Source: Lysinibacillus sp. FSL K6-0232 (GTDB taxonomy: Bacteria > Bacillota > Bacilli > Bacillales_A > Planococcaceae). Taken from it: DNA of 64,000 bases. The DNA is taken from the NCBI RefSeq assembly GCF_038008325.1, contig NZ_JBBOYW010000001.1, positions 2,036,001 to 2,100,000 of the forward strand, read 5' to 3'. This document shows, in pieces, positions 1 through 7,938 of the stretch; position 1 is the stretch's first letter; every line of letters starts with the position of its first letter. The position numbers were made by a program, and so were the translations under genes. The notes below the pieces were generated by a model. The model saw nothing but the letters and a program-made list of their open reading frames with translations. It was not told where the DNA came from and searched no databases.

Positions 1-34
1 GCAAGCGCATTTTCGCCATTGCTGCATATTTTTA

Positions 35-889
35 TTATAAATGATTTAATGCCTTAACGTTTACCTTTACCGTTAAATCATGCTTACCACCTGTATAAAC
101 ACCTTCAACAGGGCTTATATCACTATAATCACGGCCAATGCATAGAATAATATGGCTCTCCAATACTTCCACGTTATTTGTTGGGTCAAGACCGATCCAG
201 CCAATGCCAGGAATCATAACTTCTACCCAAGCATGTGTCGCAATATCGCCGATAAGCCCTGAATTTTCATCCACATATAAATAACCACTAACATAGCGCG
301 CTGGAATCCCTTTTGCGCGTAGCACAGCCAGCATAACATGCGTAAAATCCTGACAAACACCGCGTTTTAAGGCAAATGCTTCATTGGCAGTTGTTGTAAC
401 ATCTGTTGCGGTCGAATCATAATTAAAGCTAGCATATAAATATTGCATTAAATTCAACGAAAACAGCACAGGATTTTCAGCATGACCAATTGCATGATAA
501 ACCTCCTCTAATTGCGGCTCCGACATAAATGTAAAATGGGTCGTCTTTAAATATGGTAAGTAATGCTCGTAAAATAGCTGTGAATGAAAAATTGTCTGCA
601 TTTCAGGTGAATATTGAATACGATGAATAAATGGCGCACGCTGAATACTAACAATAGAGGAGGTGTGAATCTCTAATGTTTGATGCTGCTCTGGAATATA
701 AAAGGAACCAACTGTATTGCCCCAAATATCCGTATGCTCACGTGTCAGGGATGATGGTGTAATCGCAATACGGTAAGAGAGCAGGCGCTGACGCTCATCA
801 CTGCGCGGCTTTAAGCGAATCGTATTTAAGCTTTGATCGACTTCAGTTTCATATTGAAAAATATTGGTATGCTGAATTTCAAATTTCAT
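35..889 (-). CDS. Transglutaminase-like cysteine protease family protein
   Basis: The 284-aa product has a bacterial transglutaminase N-terminal beta domain (start MKFEIQHTNIF) followed by a papain-like transglutaminase core. The catalytic triad is visible: Cys in RGVCQDFTHVML, His in THAWVEVMIPG and Asp in GLDPTNN. I chose the ATG at 889 because AAGGAAG lies just upstream and the longer open frame (to 1072) would run into the upstream alpha-E gene. It is the last gene of a three-gene operon with an alpha-E protein and a circularly permuted ATP-grasp enzyme. That neighbourhood is conserved across bacteria and has been proposed to make and cut a peptide-like product; the substrate is unknown. 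The frame is intact. Confidence 0.88.
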   Translation of the reverse strand: MKFEIQHTNIFQYETEVDQSLNTIRLKPRSDERQRLLSYRIAITPSSLTREHTDIWGNTVGSFYIPEQHQTLEIHTSSIVSIQRAPFIHRIQYSPEMQTIFHSQLFYEHYLPYLKTTHFTFMSEPQLEEVYHAIGHAENPVLFSLNLMQYLYASFNYDSTATDVTTTANEAFALKRGVCQDFTHVMLAVLRAKGIPARYVSGYLYVDENSGLIGDIATHAWVEVMIPGIGWIGLDPTNNVEVLESHIILCIGRDYSDISPVEGVYTGGKHDLTVKVNVKALNHL

Positions 890-950
890 CGTGTCCGCTT
901 CCTTTTGCTTACTGACTTGCTTGTTGACAGGGAGCTGTGGTGGATTCCCT

Positions 951-1916
951 TCAAGATTGTAGGCTGGGTTCATATAAATGATAGATTGTTGAGAATGCAT
1001 CACCGAAGGCAATACATTGCCCCAATCGTTCCTCCATAATAATAATAGCTTCGTGCACATCCAGTTGTTCAAAATGAATCGAGTTCATTGTAGCAGCAAA
1101 GCGCTTGATTGTCACATGCAGCGTTAAAAACCTTTCAGATGAAGCATCCTGCTCAATGGCTGTAATAGCTTCTTCTATTTTTTGCAGACAAAACATGACC
1201 GAACGAGGAAAATGCTCATCCTGTACTAAATAGCGCATCACCGCCAATACATTAATTTGTCGATGCTTGCGTAAGAAAGATTCTCTTGCTACAGCAATAT
1301 CTAATAGAAAGGTGCCATCACTCTCCACAAGAGGGAGTGCTGTTGCTTTATGTTGCGCTAGAATTGTGACAATCATGCGCAGCGTTTTTTCTGCACGTTC
1401 AAGCCACTTGCCAATTTGTATAAAATAAAAGGGGAGATCACGATCCATTGTACCTTCAATTAGCCCTGTGACCGTTAAGAAAGTTTTGCGTATATCCTGT
1501 AAAAAGGCTTGCAGCTCAATCAGTGGAATAGGACGCTCTCTTGCTAGAATCGTTTGCTGCTTTGTAACATAAAAGGCATTTTGCATTTCCCATAGCTCTG
1601 CTGGCATACTATCTCGTGTGACACGCGCATTTTCTCGAATAGACCGCAATGTTGCCTGAAGTGCATTGCTGTTTTTCTCTGAAAATAATAGATAATCAAT
1701 TAATGGATTAACACGTATCGTTTGATAATTAGCTAAATATTCCTGCTTGGAAGCGCAAATCGTTAAAATAGCCTCCCAATGATCTAAATATTCATGTTCT
1801 TTTCCCGATTGCTCCAGCATATTCAACAGCTGTACCTGTAATATATGTGCATTTGTTTGTGTTCGTTCACTATACCGTGCCATCCAATATAGTGCGTCCG
1901 CTACTCGACTTAGCAT
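951..1916 (-). CDS. Alpha-E domain-containing protein (DUF403)
   Basis: The 321-aa, largely helical protein starts MLSRVADALYWMARYSERTQ, the usual opening of alpha-E (DUF403) proteins, whose recurring Tyr/Trp/Arg residues (YWMARYSER) mark the family. The start is well set by AAGGAGG nine bases upstream. The first 47 bases overlap the 3' end of the ATP-grasp gene, and the transglutaminase gene follows 61 bp downstream, so the three are probably co-transcribed and translationally coupled. No catalytic activity is established for the family. A role as partner of the ATP-grasp and transglutaminase proteins is inferred only from conserved gene order. Confidence 0.88.
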   Translation of the reverse strand: MLSRVADALYWMARYSERTQTNAHILQVQLLNMLEQSGKEHEYLDHWEAILTICASKQEYLANYQTIRVNPLIDYLLFSEKNSNALQATLRSIRENARVTRDSMPAELWEMQNAFYVTKQQTILARERPIPLIELQAFLQDIRKTFLTVTGLIEGTMDRDLPFYFIQIGKWLERAEKTLRMIVTILAQHKATALPLVESDGTFLLDIAVARESFLRKHRQINVLAVMRYLVQDEHFPRSVMFCLQKIEEAITAIEQDASSERFLTLHVTIKRFAATMNSIHFEQLDVHEAIIIMEERLGQCIAFGDAFSTIYHLYEPSLQS

Positions 1917-3360
1917 GCTGCACGTCCTCCTTTAATATCCAAGTATCCTTAGCGCCACCACCTTGCGATGAATTCACAATCAATGACCCTTCCTGTAATG
2001 CCACTCGTGATAAACCACCTGGCAATACATAGCAATCCTCACTTTTGACCACATACACACGTAAATCGACATGGCAAGGATAAAAGCGTCCTTGCTGAAA
2101 TGCAGGTGCTCGCGATAGCTTAATCGTTGGCTGTGCAATATATTGCAGTGGCTGTGCTACTATTTTTTCCTTAAATAAAGCAATTTCCTCCTCGCTCGCA
2201 TGTGGACCAATCAGCATATCATAGCCCCCTGAAGCACCAACATTTTTAATAACAAGCTCATGCAAATGCTCCAGCACCCATGCACGCTGACGATCATCTC
2301 CTAAATGGTAGGTTTGGACATTCGGTAAAATAGGCTCCTCCTGCAAGTAATAACGAATCATCTCAGGCACATAGGCATACATCGCCTTATCATCTGCCAC
2401 ACCGTTGCCAACCGCATTTAAAATCGCTACATTGCCTGCCTCATAAGCTGCCATTAACGAAGGAACACCTAATAACGAATCCTTTCGAAACACAGCAGGG
2501 TCTAAAAAATCATCATCAATCCGCCGATAAATAATATTAATTTGCTGCAAGCCATAGATCGTTTTCATATAAACCTTTAAATCTTGTACAACTAAATCGC
2601 GTCCCTCAACAAGCTGAATATTTAAGTGTTGGGCTAAAAATACATGATCATAATAAGCCGAGTTATACATCCCTGCTGTTAATAGCACCGCTTTTGGCTC
2701 ACGTGCTGCTGACATAGAGGGTGGGCGATGTGCCAGCAAAGCTTTTTGCATATAAGCAAGATGCTTATCAAGAGGACGTATTGTATGCTTAGAGAAAAAT
2801 TCAGGATATACCTCCTTCATAACATGACGATTTTGAAAAACATAGGAAATGCCAGAAGGGTTGCGTAAATTATCCTCTAATACATGATAATCACCATGCT
2901 CATCGCGAATTAAATCGATGCCTGCTAAAAAGATATGATTAGCGATTGGTACTTTCAATCCCTTCATTGCTAGAACGTAGTATGGATTATGTTCAACAAG
3001 CTGCCGTGGAATATAGCCATCCCGAATAATCGCTTGTTCACCATAAATATCTTGTAAAAATAAATTTAGCGCTTTAACACGCTGCTTGACACCTGCCTCA
3101 ATGGTTGCCCACTGTGCATGTGGAATAATAATTGGCACACAGTCAAATGGCATGGTGCGCTCTGTTCCATCCTGTGCACCATAGACAGTAAAGGTAATCC
3201 CTTGGGTAAGAAAGCTTGTCTGTGCTTGGCGATATTTTTCTTCAAGCTGCTCCTGCGAAAACATCGCTAGCTTGCGATAAAATGAACGATAATGCGGCTT
3301 AGGCTGAGTACCTTCAAACATTTCGTCAAAGAATAAGCTGGAATCATAGAAATTCATCAT
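1870..3360 (-). CDS. Circularly permuted type 2 ATP-grasp protein (DUF404/DUF407)
   Basis: The 496-aa product has the features of the circularly permuted ATP-grasp group: FLQDIYGEQAIIRDGYIP near residue 100, NPYYVLAMKGLKVP, then DLIRDEHGDYHVLEDNLRNP with the acidic metal-binding residues, and YDMLIGPHASEEEI before the C-terminal region. Members are predicted to ligate an amino group to a carboxylate using ATP. The start follows GGAGG by nine bases; a second ATG lies in the next codon. It is the first gene of the operon with alpha-E and transglutaminase proteins. The frame is intact and the length is normal for the family. The substrate is not known. Confidence 0.88.
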   Translation of the reverse strand: MMNFYDSSLFFDEMFEGTQPKPHYRSFYRKLAMFSQEQLEEKYRQAQTSFLTQGITFTVYGAQDGTERTMPFDCVPIIIPHAQWATIEAGVKQRVKALNLFLQDIYGEQAIIRDGYIPRQLVEHNPYYVLAMKGLKVPIANHIFLAGIDLIRDEHGDYHVLEDNLRNPSGISYVFQNRHVMKEVYPEFFSKHTIRPLDKHLAYMQKALLAHRPPSMSAAREPKAVLLTAGMYNSAYYDHVFLAQHLNIQLVEGRDLVVQDLKVYMKTIYGLQQINIIYRRIDDDFLDPAVFRKDSLLGVPSLMAAYEAGNVAILNAVGNGVADDKAMYAYVPEMIRYYLQEEPILPNVQTYHLGDDRQRAWVLEHLHELVIKNVGASGGYDMLIGPHASEEEIALFKEKIVAQPLQYIAQPTIKLSRAPAFQQGRFYPCHVDLRVYVVKSEDCYVLPGGLSRVALQEGSLIVNSSQGGGAKDTWILKEDVQHAKSSSGRTILDGTV

Positions 3361-3437
3361 ATAGCATCGCCTCCGAATTTAAGTAGTGGTGAAAACATGT
3401 TACACTGTGAATAAGTAGATAAAAGGAGCTAATAATT

Positions 3438-3851
3438 ATGACACTGATTAATTTAATGCAAGCCTATGAATTAGATAAGCTATCTAAATTACATTTATCA
3501 GATGAGGAAATTTTACAAGCTTTACGAGCAGGAGATGTATCAGCTTGGCAGCAACATGTGCCAAACTATGAATTTCAAGAAACAATGGCACTTTATCAGC
3601 AAGGGGAACAACAGTTCTTGGATGCGTTACATGGCCATTATCAAATTAAATATGTAACATTACCAGGCATCCAACGTTTATTGCAACTCCGCTTTCAATT
3701 AGAGGCAGGCAAAGATTACGAATTACTTGAAACTGGTATCCAGCATTTAACATGTACTGGCGAAACAATTGACAAGCTTCAGCAAATGCTATCCAGCAAT
3801 TGGTCACTTACAAAGGAAGCAGACAATACATATGCTATATTTGTAAAATAA
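3438..3851 (+). CDS. Conserved hypothetical protein, 137 aa
   Basis: A soluble, acidic, mainly helical protein with no signal peptide or membrane segment (begins MTLINLMQAYELDKLSK). It has AAAGGAG seven bases before the ATG and reads cleanly to a stop, so it is very likely a real gene. I recognise no domain. It is divergent from the ATP-grasp operon (77 bp apart), so the two may share a control region. Downstream at 3983-4013 lies a good rho-independent terminator. The rest of the 3852-4163 gap holds that terminator, a second hairpin at 4071-4100 and the terminator of the zinc-ribbon gene. Confidence 0.7.
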   Translation: MTLINLMQAYELDKLSKLHLSDEEILQALRAGDVSAWQQHVPNYEFQETMALYQQGEQQFLDALHGHYQIKYVTLPGIQRLLQLRFQLEAGKDYELLETGIQHLTCTGETIDKLQQMLSSNWSLTKEADNTYAIFVK

Positions 3852-3982
3852 TGTAACATGCGTTGTGAGAAGAATCGACATAGGTAGTTATCCATCTTCT
3901 GCTTTTTCGAATCGTTTCACAGCGCAAAAAGGTGTCTACTAAGTTAATATTCAAAAACAATGAATTTTATACCTACTATTAC

Positions 3983-4013
3983 AAAAATCCCCTTGATAAG
4001 CAGGGGATTTTTT
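3983..4013 (+). terminator. Rho-independent terminator after the 137-aa gene
   Basis: An AAATCCCC / GGGGATTT stem with a 10-base loop is followed by TTTT. It lies 130 bp after the stop at 3851. Confidence 0.75.
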
Positions 4014-4070
4014 ATATTGTTGAAAGAACATATGTTCTAAACCTCTAAAAAGAGCATTTTTCCTAATAAA

Positions 4071-4100
4071 GTTCCCAAATTTATATTTGGGAACGTTTTT
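4071..4100 (+). repeat. Hairpin carrying one copy of a 16-bp direct repeat
   Basis: GTTCCCAAAT (4071-4080) pairs with ATTTGGGAAC (4085-4094) and is followed by G and five Ts. The right arm plus T run (ATTTGGGAACGTTTTT, 4085-4100) recurs exactly at 4535-4550, just before the tyrosine recombinase gene, and TGGTAAA follows both copies. The repeats bracket the zinc-ribbon gene. Confidence 0.6.
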
Positions 4101-4116
4101 ATGGTAAAGAAAATGC

Positions 4117-4159
4117 AAAAGCTCCATTTTGAAAAAGATTTAATCAAAATGGAGCTTTT
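4117..4159 (-). terminator. Terminator of the zinc-ribbon gene (possibly bidirectional)
   Basis: AAAAGCTCCATTTT (4117-4130) pairs with AAAATGGAGCTTTT (4146-4159). It sits directly downstream of the minus-strand gene ending at 4164 and has T runs on both sides. Confidence 0.75.
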
Positions 4160-4163
4160 CGCT

Positions 4164-4385
4164 TTAGCTAAGTTTATGAGGTTCATCTACAAACATCCCT
4201 AAAATATAACCACAATCCTGACAATAATATGCACTTATTTTAGAATTCTTTCTTAAATGCGAATTCAGTGGTGCACTTTTTTTCATTGCTTCTTCAGGAA
4301 ACATATAAAGTGGAGCATGAGCTGCTCGAATAATACCTTTACGAATATCCTTATGATTACACTGTGGACATATCTTCAATTCCAT
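4164..4385 (-). CDS. Small zinc-ribbon protein, 73 aa
   Basis: The protein has two CxxC knuckles, CPQC near the N-terminus (residues 6-9) and CQDC near residue 55, spaced as in a single zinc ribbon. It lacks a signal peptide or membrane helix. A GGAGGGATTGCT segment precedes the ATG, giving a good ribosome binding site. It resembles small predicted nucleic-acid-binding zinc ribbons of Firmicutes, but I cannot name a function. It lies alone on the minus strand between two copies of a 16-bp direct repeat (4085-4100 and 4535-4550), so it may be a recent arrival. It ends at its own terminator. Confidence 0.7.
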   Translation of the reverse strand: MELKICPQCNHKDIRKGIIRAAHAPLYMFPEEAMKKSAPLNSHLRKNSKISAYYCQDCGYILGMFVDEPHKLS

Positions 4386-4534
4386 AGCAATCCCTCCATA
4401 GACTTTTATATATTCTACTATAAACTTTTTTCTTAAGTACTTTATGAATAAACATATCTGTTAACGAGTTTCTTTAGCGGTGATTACATTCATAAAAGTA
4501 TATCACTAATAAATAATGATTACTTTGATATACA

Positions 4535-4550
4535 ATTTGGGAACGTTTTT
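4535..4550 (+). repeat. Second copy of the 16-bp direct repeat
   Basis: ATTTGGGAACGTTTTT is identical to 4085-4100. Here it is followed by TGTGGTAAAAT, which could act as an extended -10 for the recombinase gene starting at 4585. Confidence 0.6.
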
Positions 4551-4584
4551 TGTGGTAAAATAGAGAGCAATTAGAGGTGATTTG

Positions 4585-5538
4585 ATGCAAAAAACAAAAC
4601 TACCAAAAATCATAAAGGATTTTCTTGTTTATTTAACGACAATTAAAGGCAAATCCCAGCGCACAAGAAAGGAATATGAATATGATTTACTATTATTTTT
4701 CCGCTTCCACAAGGCTGTGCAGGAGGATGTAGCTACTGATAATTTAGCAGCCATTGATATTGTTAGCATTTCCATTGATGATATTCGTGAGATTACATTA
4801 GAGGATTTATACTTATTTATGGAATATTGTGAGGTACAGCGTGGCAATTCGGCTGCGGCAAGAGCGCGTAAAGTCGCAACCTTAAAATCCTTCTTTAAAT
4901 ACATAAAGGGGAAGCGTCGGCTAATTGAGGAAAATCCAGCAGATGAACTAGAAACACCGAAAATTGGACGCAAAAGACCCATCTATCTAAATATGCAGGA
5001 AGCGACGCTATTTATGGATGGTCTACAGGCATCTCCACGCAATTACTGTATTATGATGTTTTTCTTGAATTTAGGAATCCGTGTTACAGAGCTTTGCCAG
5101 CTCAATAAATCCTCCATTCAAGGGCGCTATTTAACGATCGTTGGAAAGGGCAATAAGGAGCGCACTGTTTATTTGAATGATAGCTGTATACAGGCATTAG
5201 AGAACTATGAAAACAGTGGTAAAACACCCTATAAGGGAGAGGGCGAGGAGCCGCTTTTTGTATCACAAAAGGGCACACGACTTACGCGCCAAACCGTTGC
5301 CAGAATTGTGAAACGCATTAATCAGCAATCAGGCTTACAAAAGGAACGACTAACACCGCATAAGCTGCGCCATACATCCGCCACAATGATGTACAAGGCA
5401 GGCGCTGATATTCGAAGCCTACAGCATATTTTAGGGCATTCCAGTGTCGCAACAACCCAAATCTACACCCATATCGAGGATGAACAGCTTCAACAGGTAC
5501 TCAACAACAATCCATTTAATATTGTTCATAAAAAATAA
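4585..5538 (+). CDS. Tyrosine recombinase/integrase, XerC/XerD type
   Basis: The 317-aa protein has a SAM-like N-terminal core-binding domain (residues about 5-115) and a C-terminal catalytic domain. Visible catalytic residues are Arg in LNLGIRVTELCQL, Lys in VGKGNKERTVY, HKLRH, LGHSS and the nucleophile Tyr in TTQIYTHI. GAGGTGA lies four bases before the ATG at 4585; a TTG one codon earlier is too close to it. The length fits Xer recombinases, which resolve chromosome dimers, but the N-terminal domain is slightly enlarged and no dif-like site was identified nearby. No phage or integron genes adjoin it, so a housekeeping Xer-like role is more likely than an element integrase. Confidence 0.85.
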   Translation: MQKTKLPKIIKDFLVYLTTIKGKSQRTRKEYEYDLLLFFRFHKAVQEDVATDNLAAIDIVSISIDDIREITLEDLYLFMEYCEVQRGNSAAARARKVATLKSFFKYIKGKRRLIEENPADELETPKIGRKRPIYLNMQEATLFMDGLQASPRNYCIMMFFLNLGIRVTELCQLNKSSIQGRYLTIVGKGNKERTVYLNDSCIQALENYENSGKTPYKGEGEEPLFVSQKGTRLTRQTVARIVKRINQQSGLQKERLTPHKLRHTSATMMYKAGADIRSLQHILGHSSVATTQIYTHIEDEQLQQVLNNNPFNIVHKK

Positions 5539-5548
5539 GAAGAAAAAC

Positions 5549-5584
5549 GGGGTCATAGGCTTGATTTTTAGCCTATGACCCTAA
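5549..5584 (+). terminator. Hairpin terminator after the recombinase gene
   Basis: GGTCATAGGC (5551-5560) pairs perfectly with GCCTATGACC (5571-5580). The T run after it is short and broken, so termination strength is uncertain. Confidence 0.55.
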
Positions 5585-5606
5585 AATTCTTTCCTAATAA
5601 AAAAAT

Positions 5607-5640
5607 TGAAACTTTTTGGCGGAGTACCATCTCTAATGAA
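5607..5640 (+). promoter_or_regulatory. Candidate ECF-sigma (autoregulatory) promoter
   Basis: TGAAACTTTTT at 5607 looks like an ECF -35 element. A CATCTCTAATGAA segment lies at the position expected for the -10, just upstream of the sigma gene. ECF sigma genes of this type usually transcribe themselves. The -10 is not a clean match, so this is tentative. Confidence 0.4.
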
Positions 5641-5657
5641 CGAAAGGAGGTTGAGGC

Positions 5658-6203
5658 ATGAACGAAAGAAAACTAGTAAAAAAGGCAGTAAAGGGCAATA
5701 AAGAAGCATTTGAAAAGCTTCTCGTTATACATAGCAATCAATTGTATCGTACTGCCTTTTTATATGTAGGAAATCGCGAAGATGCATTAGATATTGTACA
5801 AGAAGTCGCTTATAAGGGGCTTTTAGCAATAGGTCAGTTAAGAAATGAGGAATTTTTCTTAACATGGCTCACAAAAATTTTAATGCATTGTGCTTTTGAT
5901 GTCATAAAAAAGAAGAAACGAGAAATACCCATTGAAAAAATAATAGAGCCTTCATCTGAGAAATTAGAAAAAAGAGAGAGCCGCTTAGATTTAGTGAAGA
6001 TGATCCACCAATTAAAAGCTCCTTATCGAGATGCTATTATTCTATTTTATTTTCATGATTTGCCGATTAGTGAAGTAGCCAAAATAATGAATATCCCTGA
6101 AAATACAGTGAAAACATATCTTTATCGCGGCAAGGGACAGTTAAAAAAACTACTAAGGGGGAATGGTTACAATGGAGAAGAAACCGTTTCAAGTAGAATA
6201 TGA
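5658..6203 (+). CDS. ECF-type RNA polymerase sigma factor
   Basis: The 181-aa protein has sigma region 2 (residues about 10-75; DALDIVQEVAYKGLLAI, then FLTWLTKILMHCAFD) and region 4 (about 115-170; YRDAIILFYFHDLPISEVA followed by a helix-turn-helix, NIPENTVKTYLYRGKGQLK). There is no anchoring domain. AAAGGAGG precedes the ATG. The gene overlaps the next one, a DUF4179 membrane protein that by position and topology should be its anti-sigma factor. A TGAAAC element upstream suggests autoregulation. The signal sensed is not evident from the sequence; such pairs often answer cell-envelope stress. Confidence 0.88.
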   Translation: MNERKLVKKAVKGNKEAFEKLLVIHSNQLYRTAFLYVGNREDALDIVQEVAYKGLLAIGQLRNEEFFLTWLTKILMHCAFDVIKKKKREIPIEKIIEPSSEKLEKRESRLDLVKMIHQLKAPYRDAIILFYFHDLPISEVAKIMNIPENTVKTYLYRGKGQLKKLLRGNGYNGEETVSSRI

Positions 6204-7527
6204 AAAGATTGAAGTACCGCAGGATGAGGTTTTACAGGCTATACAGATTGGTATTAACCGAGCAACGGCTACAAGAAGTATAAAAAATCGTAAAAAACGT
6301 TTAAAACCTTATTTACTATTAGCATCAGCATTACTTTTTATAACAGCAAGCTTTATCTCTCCGTCTATATCATACGTAATGGCTGAAGTACCTTTTATCG
6401 GTAAGGTATATGAAAATATGAATGATTTCATCGGTAGAAATTTAGCATCACAGCAATTAATCACCCAGTTAAATGAAACAGCCAGCAATCAAGGCATTGA
6501 TATTACGATCAAAAGTACCTATTATGATGGTGCAGTGATTGGCGCTACTTTTTATATAACTGGTGATGTTCAAACAGAAGCTGATGGTAGATTGCTAGGC
6601 TTCTATGAACTATTTGATGGGAAGAAAGAGATAGCAGATAGTAAAGAACTCGTCTATTTAGACCCTACAGAGGATGGATATGCAGGTCATATCCAATTAT
6701 ATTATCCAAAAACGGAGCTGCCATCTAACACGACTTTTCCGCTTGAATTTAAGCGTATCGGCACAAAAGAAGGTGTTTGGAAGTTTGATGTGCCGATTCA
6801 GCAATTGCCTTATACAACCATTCAGCTTCAGCAAAAAAGCAGCGCCATAGATGCAGGTATAAGCGTGCTGTTTGATACCATTATGCAAGGACAAGCATCA
6901 ACCGCAATTAACTATACGGCTACTTTTCCCCGTGAAGGAAAGCATGACCAAGTAAGGTTAGAAATTTTTGATGATAAAGGAAAGCAGCTACCATTATTGG
7001 CAGATGGTATTGATTTAGAAACGTCTAAGGATCAGCATTCTATAACCATTAAAGGAAGAACGATCATATCACAGCCACTAGCAGAAACAACAAGCCATTT
7101 AACAATCTCTCCAAAAGTAGCTGTCTATGAAAAGGATCAGTTTACCACATTGGAACAACCAACGCCAATTCATATTGACTCTGCTCGGCAAAAGCTAGGT
7201 GTAACAGTAGAAAAGATAACATTAAAGGACAAGCAATTGACGATTGATTTCTACTTCAATAGTGAACATAAAGATTTTATACTGTTTGAAAACTTTGCTC
7301 GAAACAATATCGAACTTGTTGAAGAATCTGAAAAAGAAGTGTACAAGAAGTCGATTAAACATACAACGAAAGCAATAGATAAAGATAACTTACGCTTTAG
7401 CAGTACATTTAATATTGGGACAGTGCATAATTTTAGTACAGATAACTATGTTTTAAGGGTCAATTTCAATGCACTCCATGCAAATATACCAGTTGAATTA
7501 GATGCCGTGAAAATTGATGTGAATTAA
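6172..7527 (+). CDS. DUF4179 domain protein, probable anti-sigma factor
   Basis: The 451-aa protein has a short cytoplasmic N-terminus (MEKKPFQVEYEKIEVP), one transmembrane helix at about residues 43-66 (YLLLASALLFITASF), then a large extracytoplasmic part with the DUF4179 hallmark MAEVPFIGKVYENMNDFIG and a C-terminal immunoglobulin-like DUF5643-type region. It overlaps the sigma gene by 32 bp. I prefer the ATG at 6172 to the one at 6163 because AAGGGGG sits ten bases before it. The topology and position fit a membrane-bound anti-sigma factor that holds the sigma factor until an outside signal arrives; the regulatory role is inferred. Confidence 0.82.
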   Translation: MEKKPFQVEYEKIEVPQDEVLQAIQIGINRATATRSIKNRKKRLKPYLLLASALLFITASFISPSISYVMAEVPFIGKVYENMNDFIGRNLASQQLITQLNETASNQGIDITIKSTYYDGAVIGATFYITGDVQTEADGRLLGFYELFDGKKEIADSKELVYLDPTEDGYAGHIQLYYPKTELPSNTTFPLEFKRIGTKEGVWKFDVPIQQLPYTTIQLQQKSSAIDAGISVLFDTIMQGQASTAINYTATFPREGKHDQVRLEIFDDKGKQLPLLADGIDLETSKDQHSITIKGRTIISQPLAETTSHLTISPKVAVYEKDQFTTLEQPTPIHIDSARQKLGVTVEKITLKDKQLTIDFYFNSEHKDFILFENFARNNIELVEESEKEVYKKSIKHTTKAIDKDNLRFSSTFNIGTVHNFSTDNYVLRVNFNALHANIPVELDAVKIDVN

Positions 7528-7531
7528 ACAG

Positions 7532-7580
7532 CAGGGAATTTAGCGCTATCGCAAAGGGCTAAATTCCCTGTTATTTTTTT
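7532..7580 (+). terminator. Strong terminator of the sigma/anti-sigma operon
   Basis: CAGGGAATTTAGC (7532-7544) pairs with GCTAAATTCCCTG (7558-7570), followed by TTATTTTTTT. Confidence 0.85.
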
Positions 7581-7591
7581 AAAAAGAATAC

Positions 7592-7620
7592 TTGACGGAT
7601 AAAACAATCTGTTATATATT
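7592..7620 (+). promoter_or_regulatory. Sigma-A promoter of the small-protein gene
   Basis: TTGACG (7592-7597), a 17-base spacer and TATATT (7615-7620) form a near-consensus vegetative promoter. A perfect palindrome ATAACA-AC-TGTTAT (7632-7645) lies just downstream, near or after the expected transcription start, and could be a repressor site. Confidence 0.7.
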
Positions 7621-7674
7621 AAATAAAAATAATAACAACTGTTATAAAACAGATTTATCCAAGGAGGAATTTAT

Positions 7675-7824
7675 ATGTCAAAGTATCGTGATGGTTATGA
7701 GTTTTATTGTGAAATGTGTGAGCGTTATGGATTAGAGCCAATTTCTTTCCGCTATTATGTATTACAGCTATCGCAGCAACAACTATCTGCCTATAATATG
7801 CAAGCAAAACAATTAGGGATTTAA
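7675..7824 (+). CDS. Small conserved-motif protein, 49 aa (paralogue 1)
   Basis: This 49-aa frame starts at an ATG seven bases after AAGGAGGA and has its own near-consensus promoter. It reads MSKYRDGYEFYCEMCERYG and goes on with LEPISFRYYVLQLSQ. The protein shares a clear pattern with the next small gene at 7939: YRxGYExY, then C/CE, GLEPIxFxYYxLxLSQxQLxAYN. The similarity of two adjacent proteins with differing DNA supports real coding. It is short, aromatic-rich and soluble, with no signal peptide. I do not recognise the family and can give no function. Confidence 0.72.
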   Translation: MSKYRDGYEFYCEMCERYGLEPISFRYYVLQLSQQQLSAYNMQAKQLGI

Positions 7825-7866
7825 AAGGACGTGATTATGACGGAAGCCGATGTGAATATTTTATAA

Positions 7867-7901
7867 AAGCCCAGCCATATAGCATAACATGGACTGGGCT
7901 T
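7867..7901 (+). terminator. Hairpin between the two small genes
   Basis: AGCCCAG...CCAT (7868-7878) pairs with ATGG...CTGGGCT (7889-7900). The T run is weak, so it may attenuate rather than stop read-through into the second small gene. Confidence 0.5.
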
Positions 7902-7938
7902 CTGCAATTTTATAGACATGCACAACTGAAAGGAAGTT

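Noticed and set aside
4585-5538. Tyrosine recombinase considered as a prophage or integron integrase
   Set aside because: No attachment-site repeat, phage gene or cassette array adjoins it; length and motifs fit Xer-type enzymes.
7846-7865. Eight-codon frame (MTEADVNIL-like) between the two small genes
   Set aside because: Too short to support; it lies just before a hairpin and shows no link to either protein.
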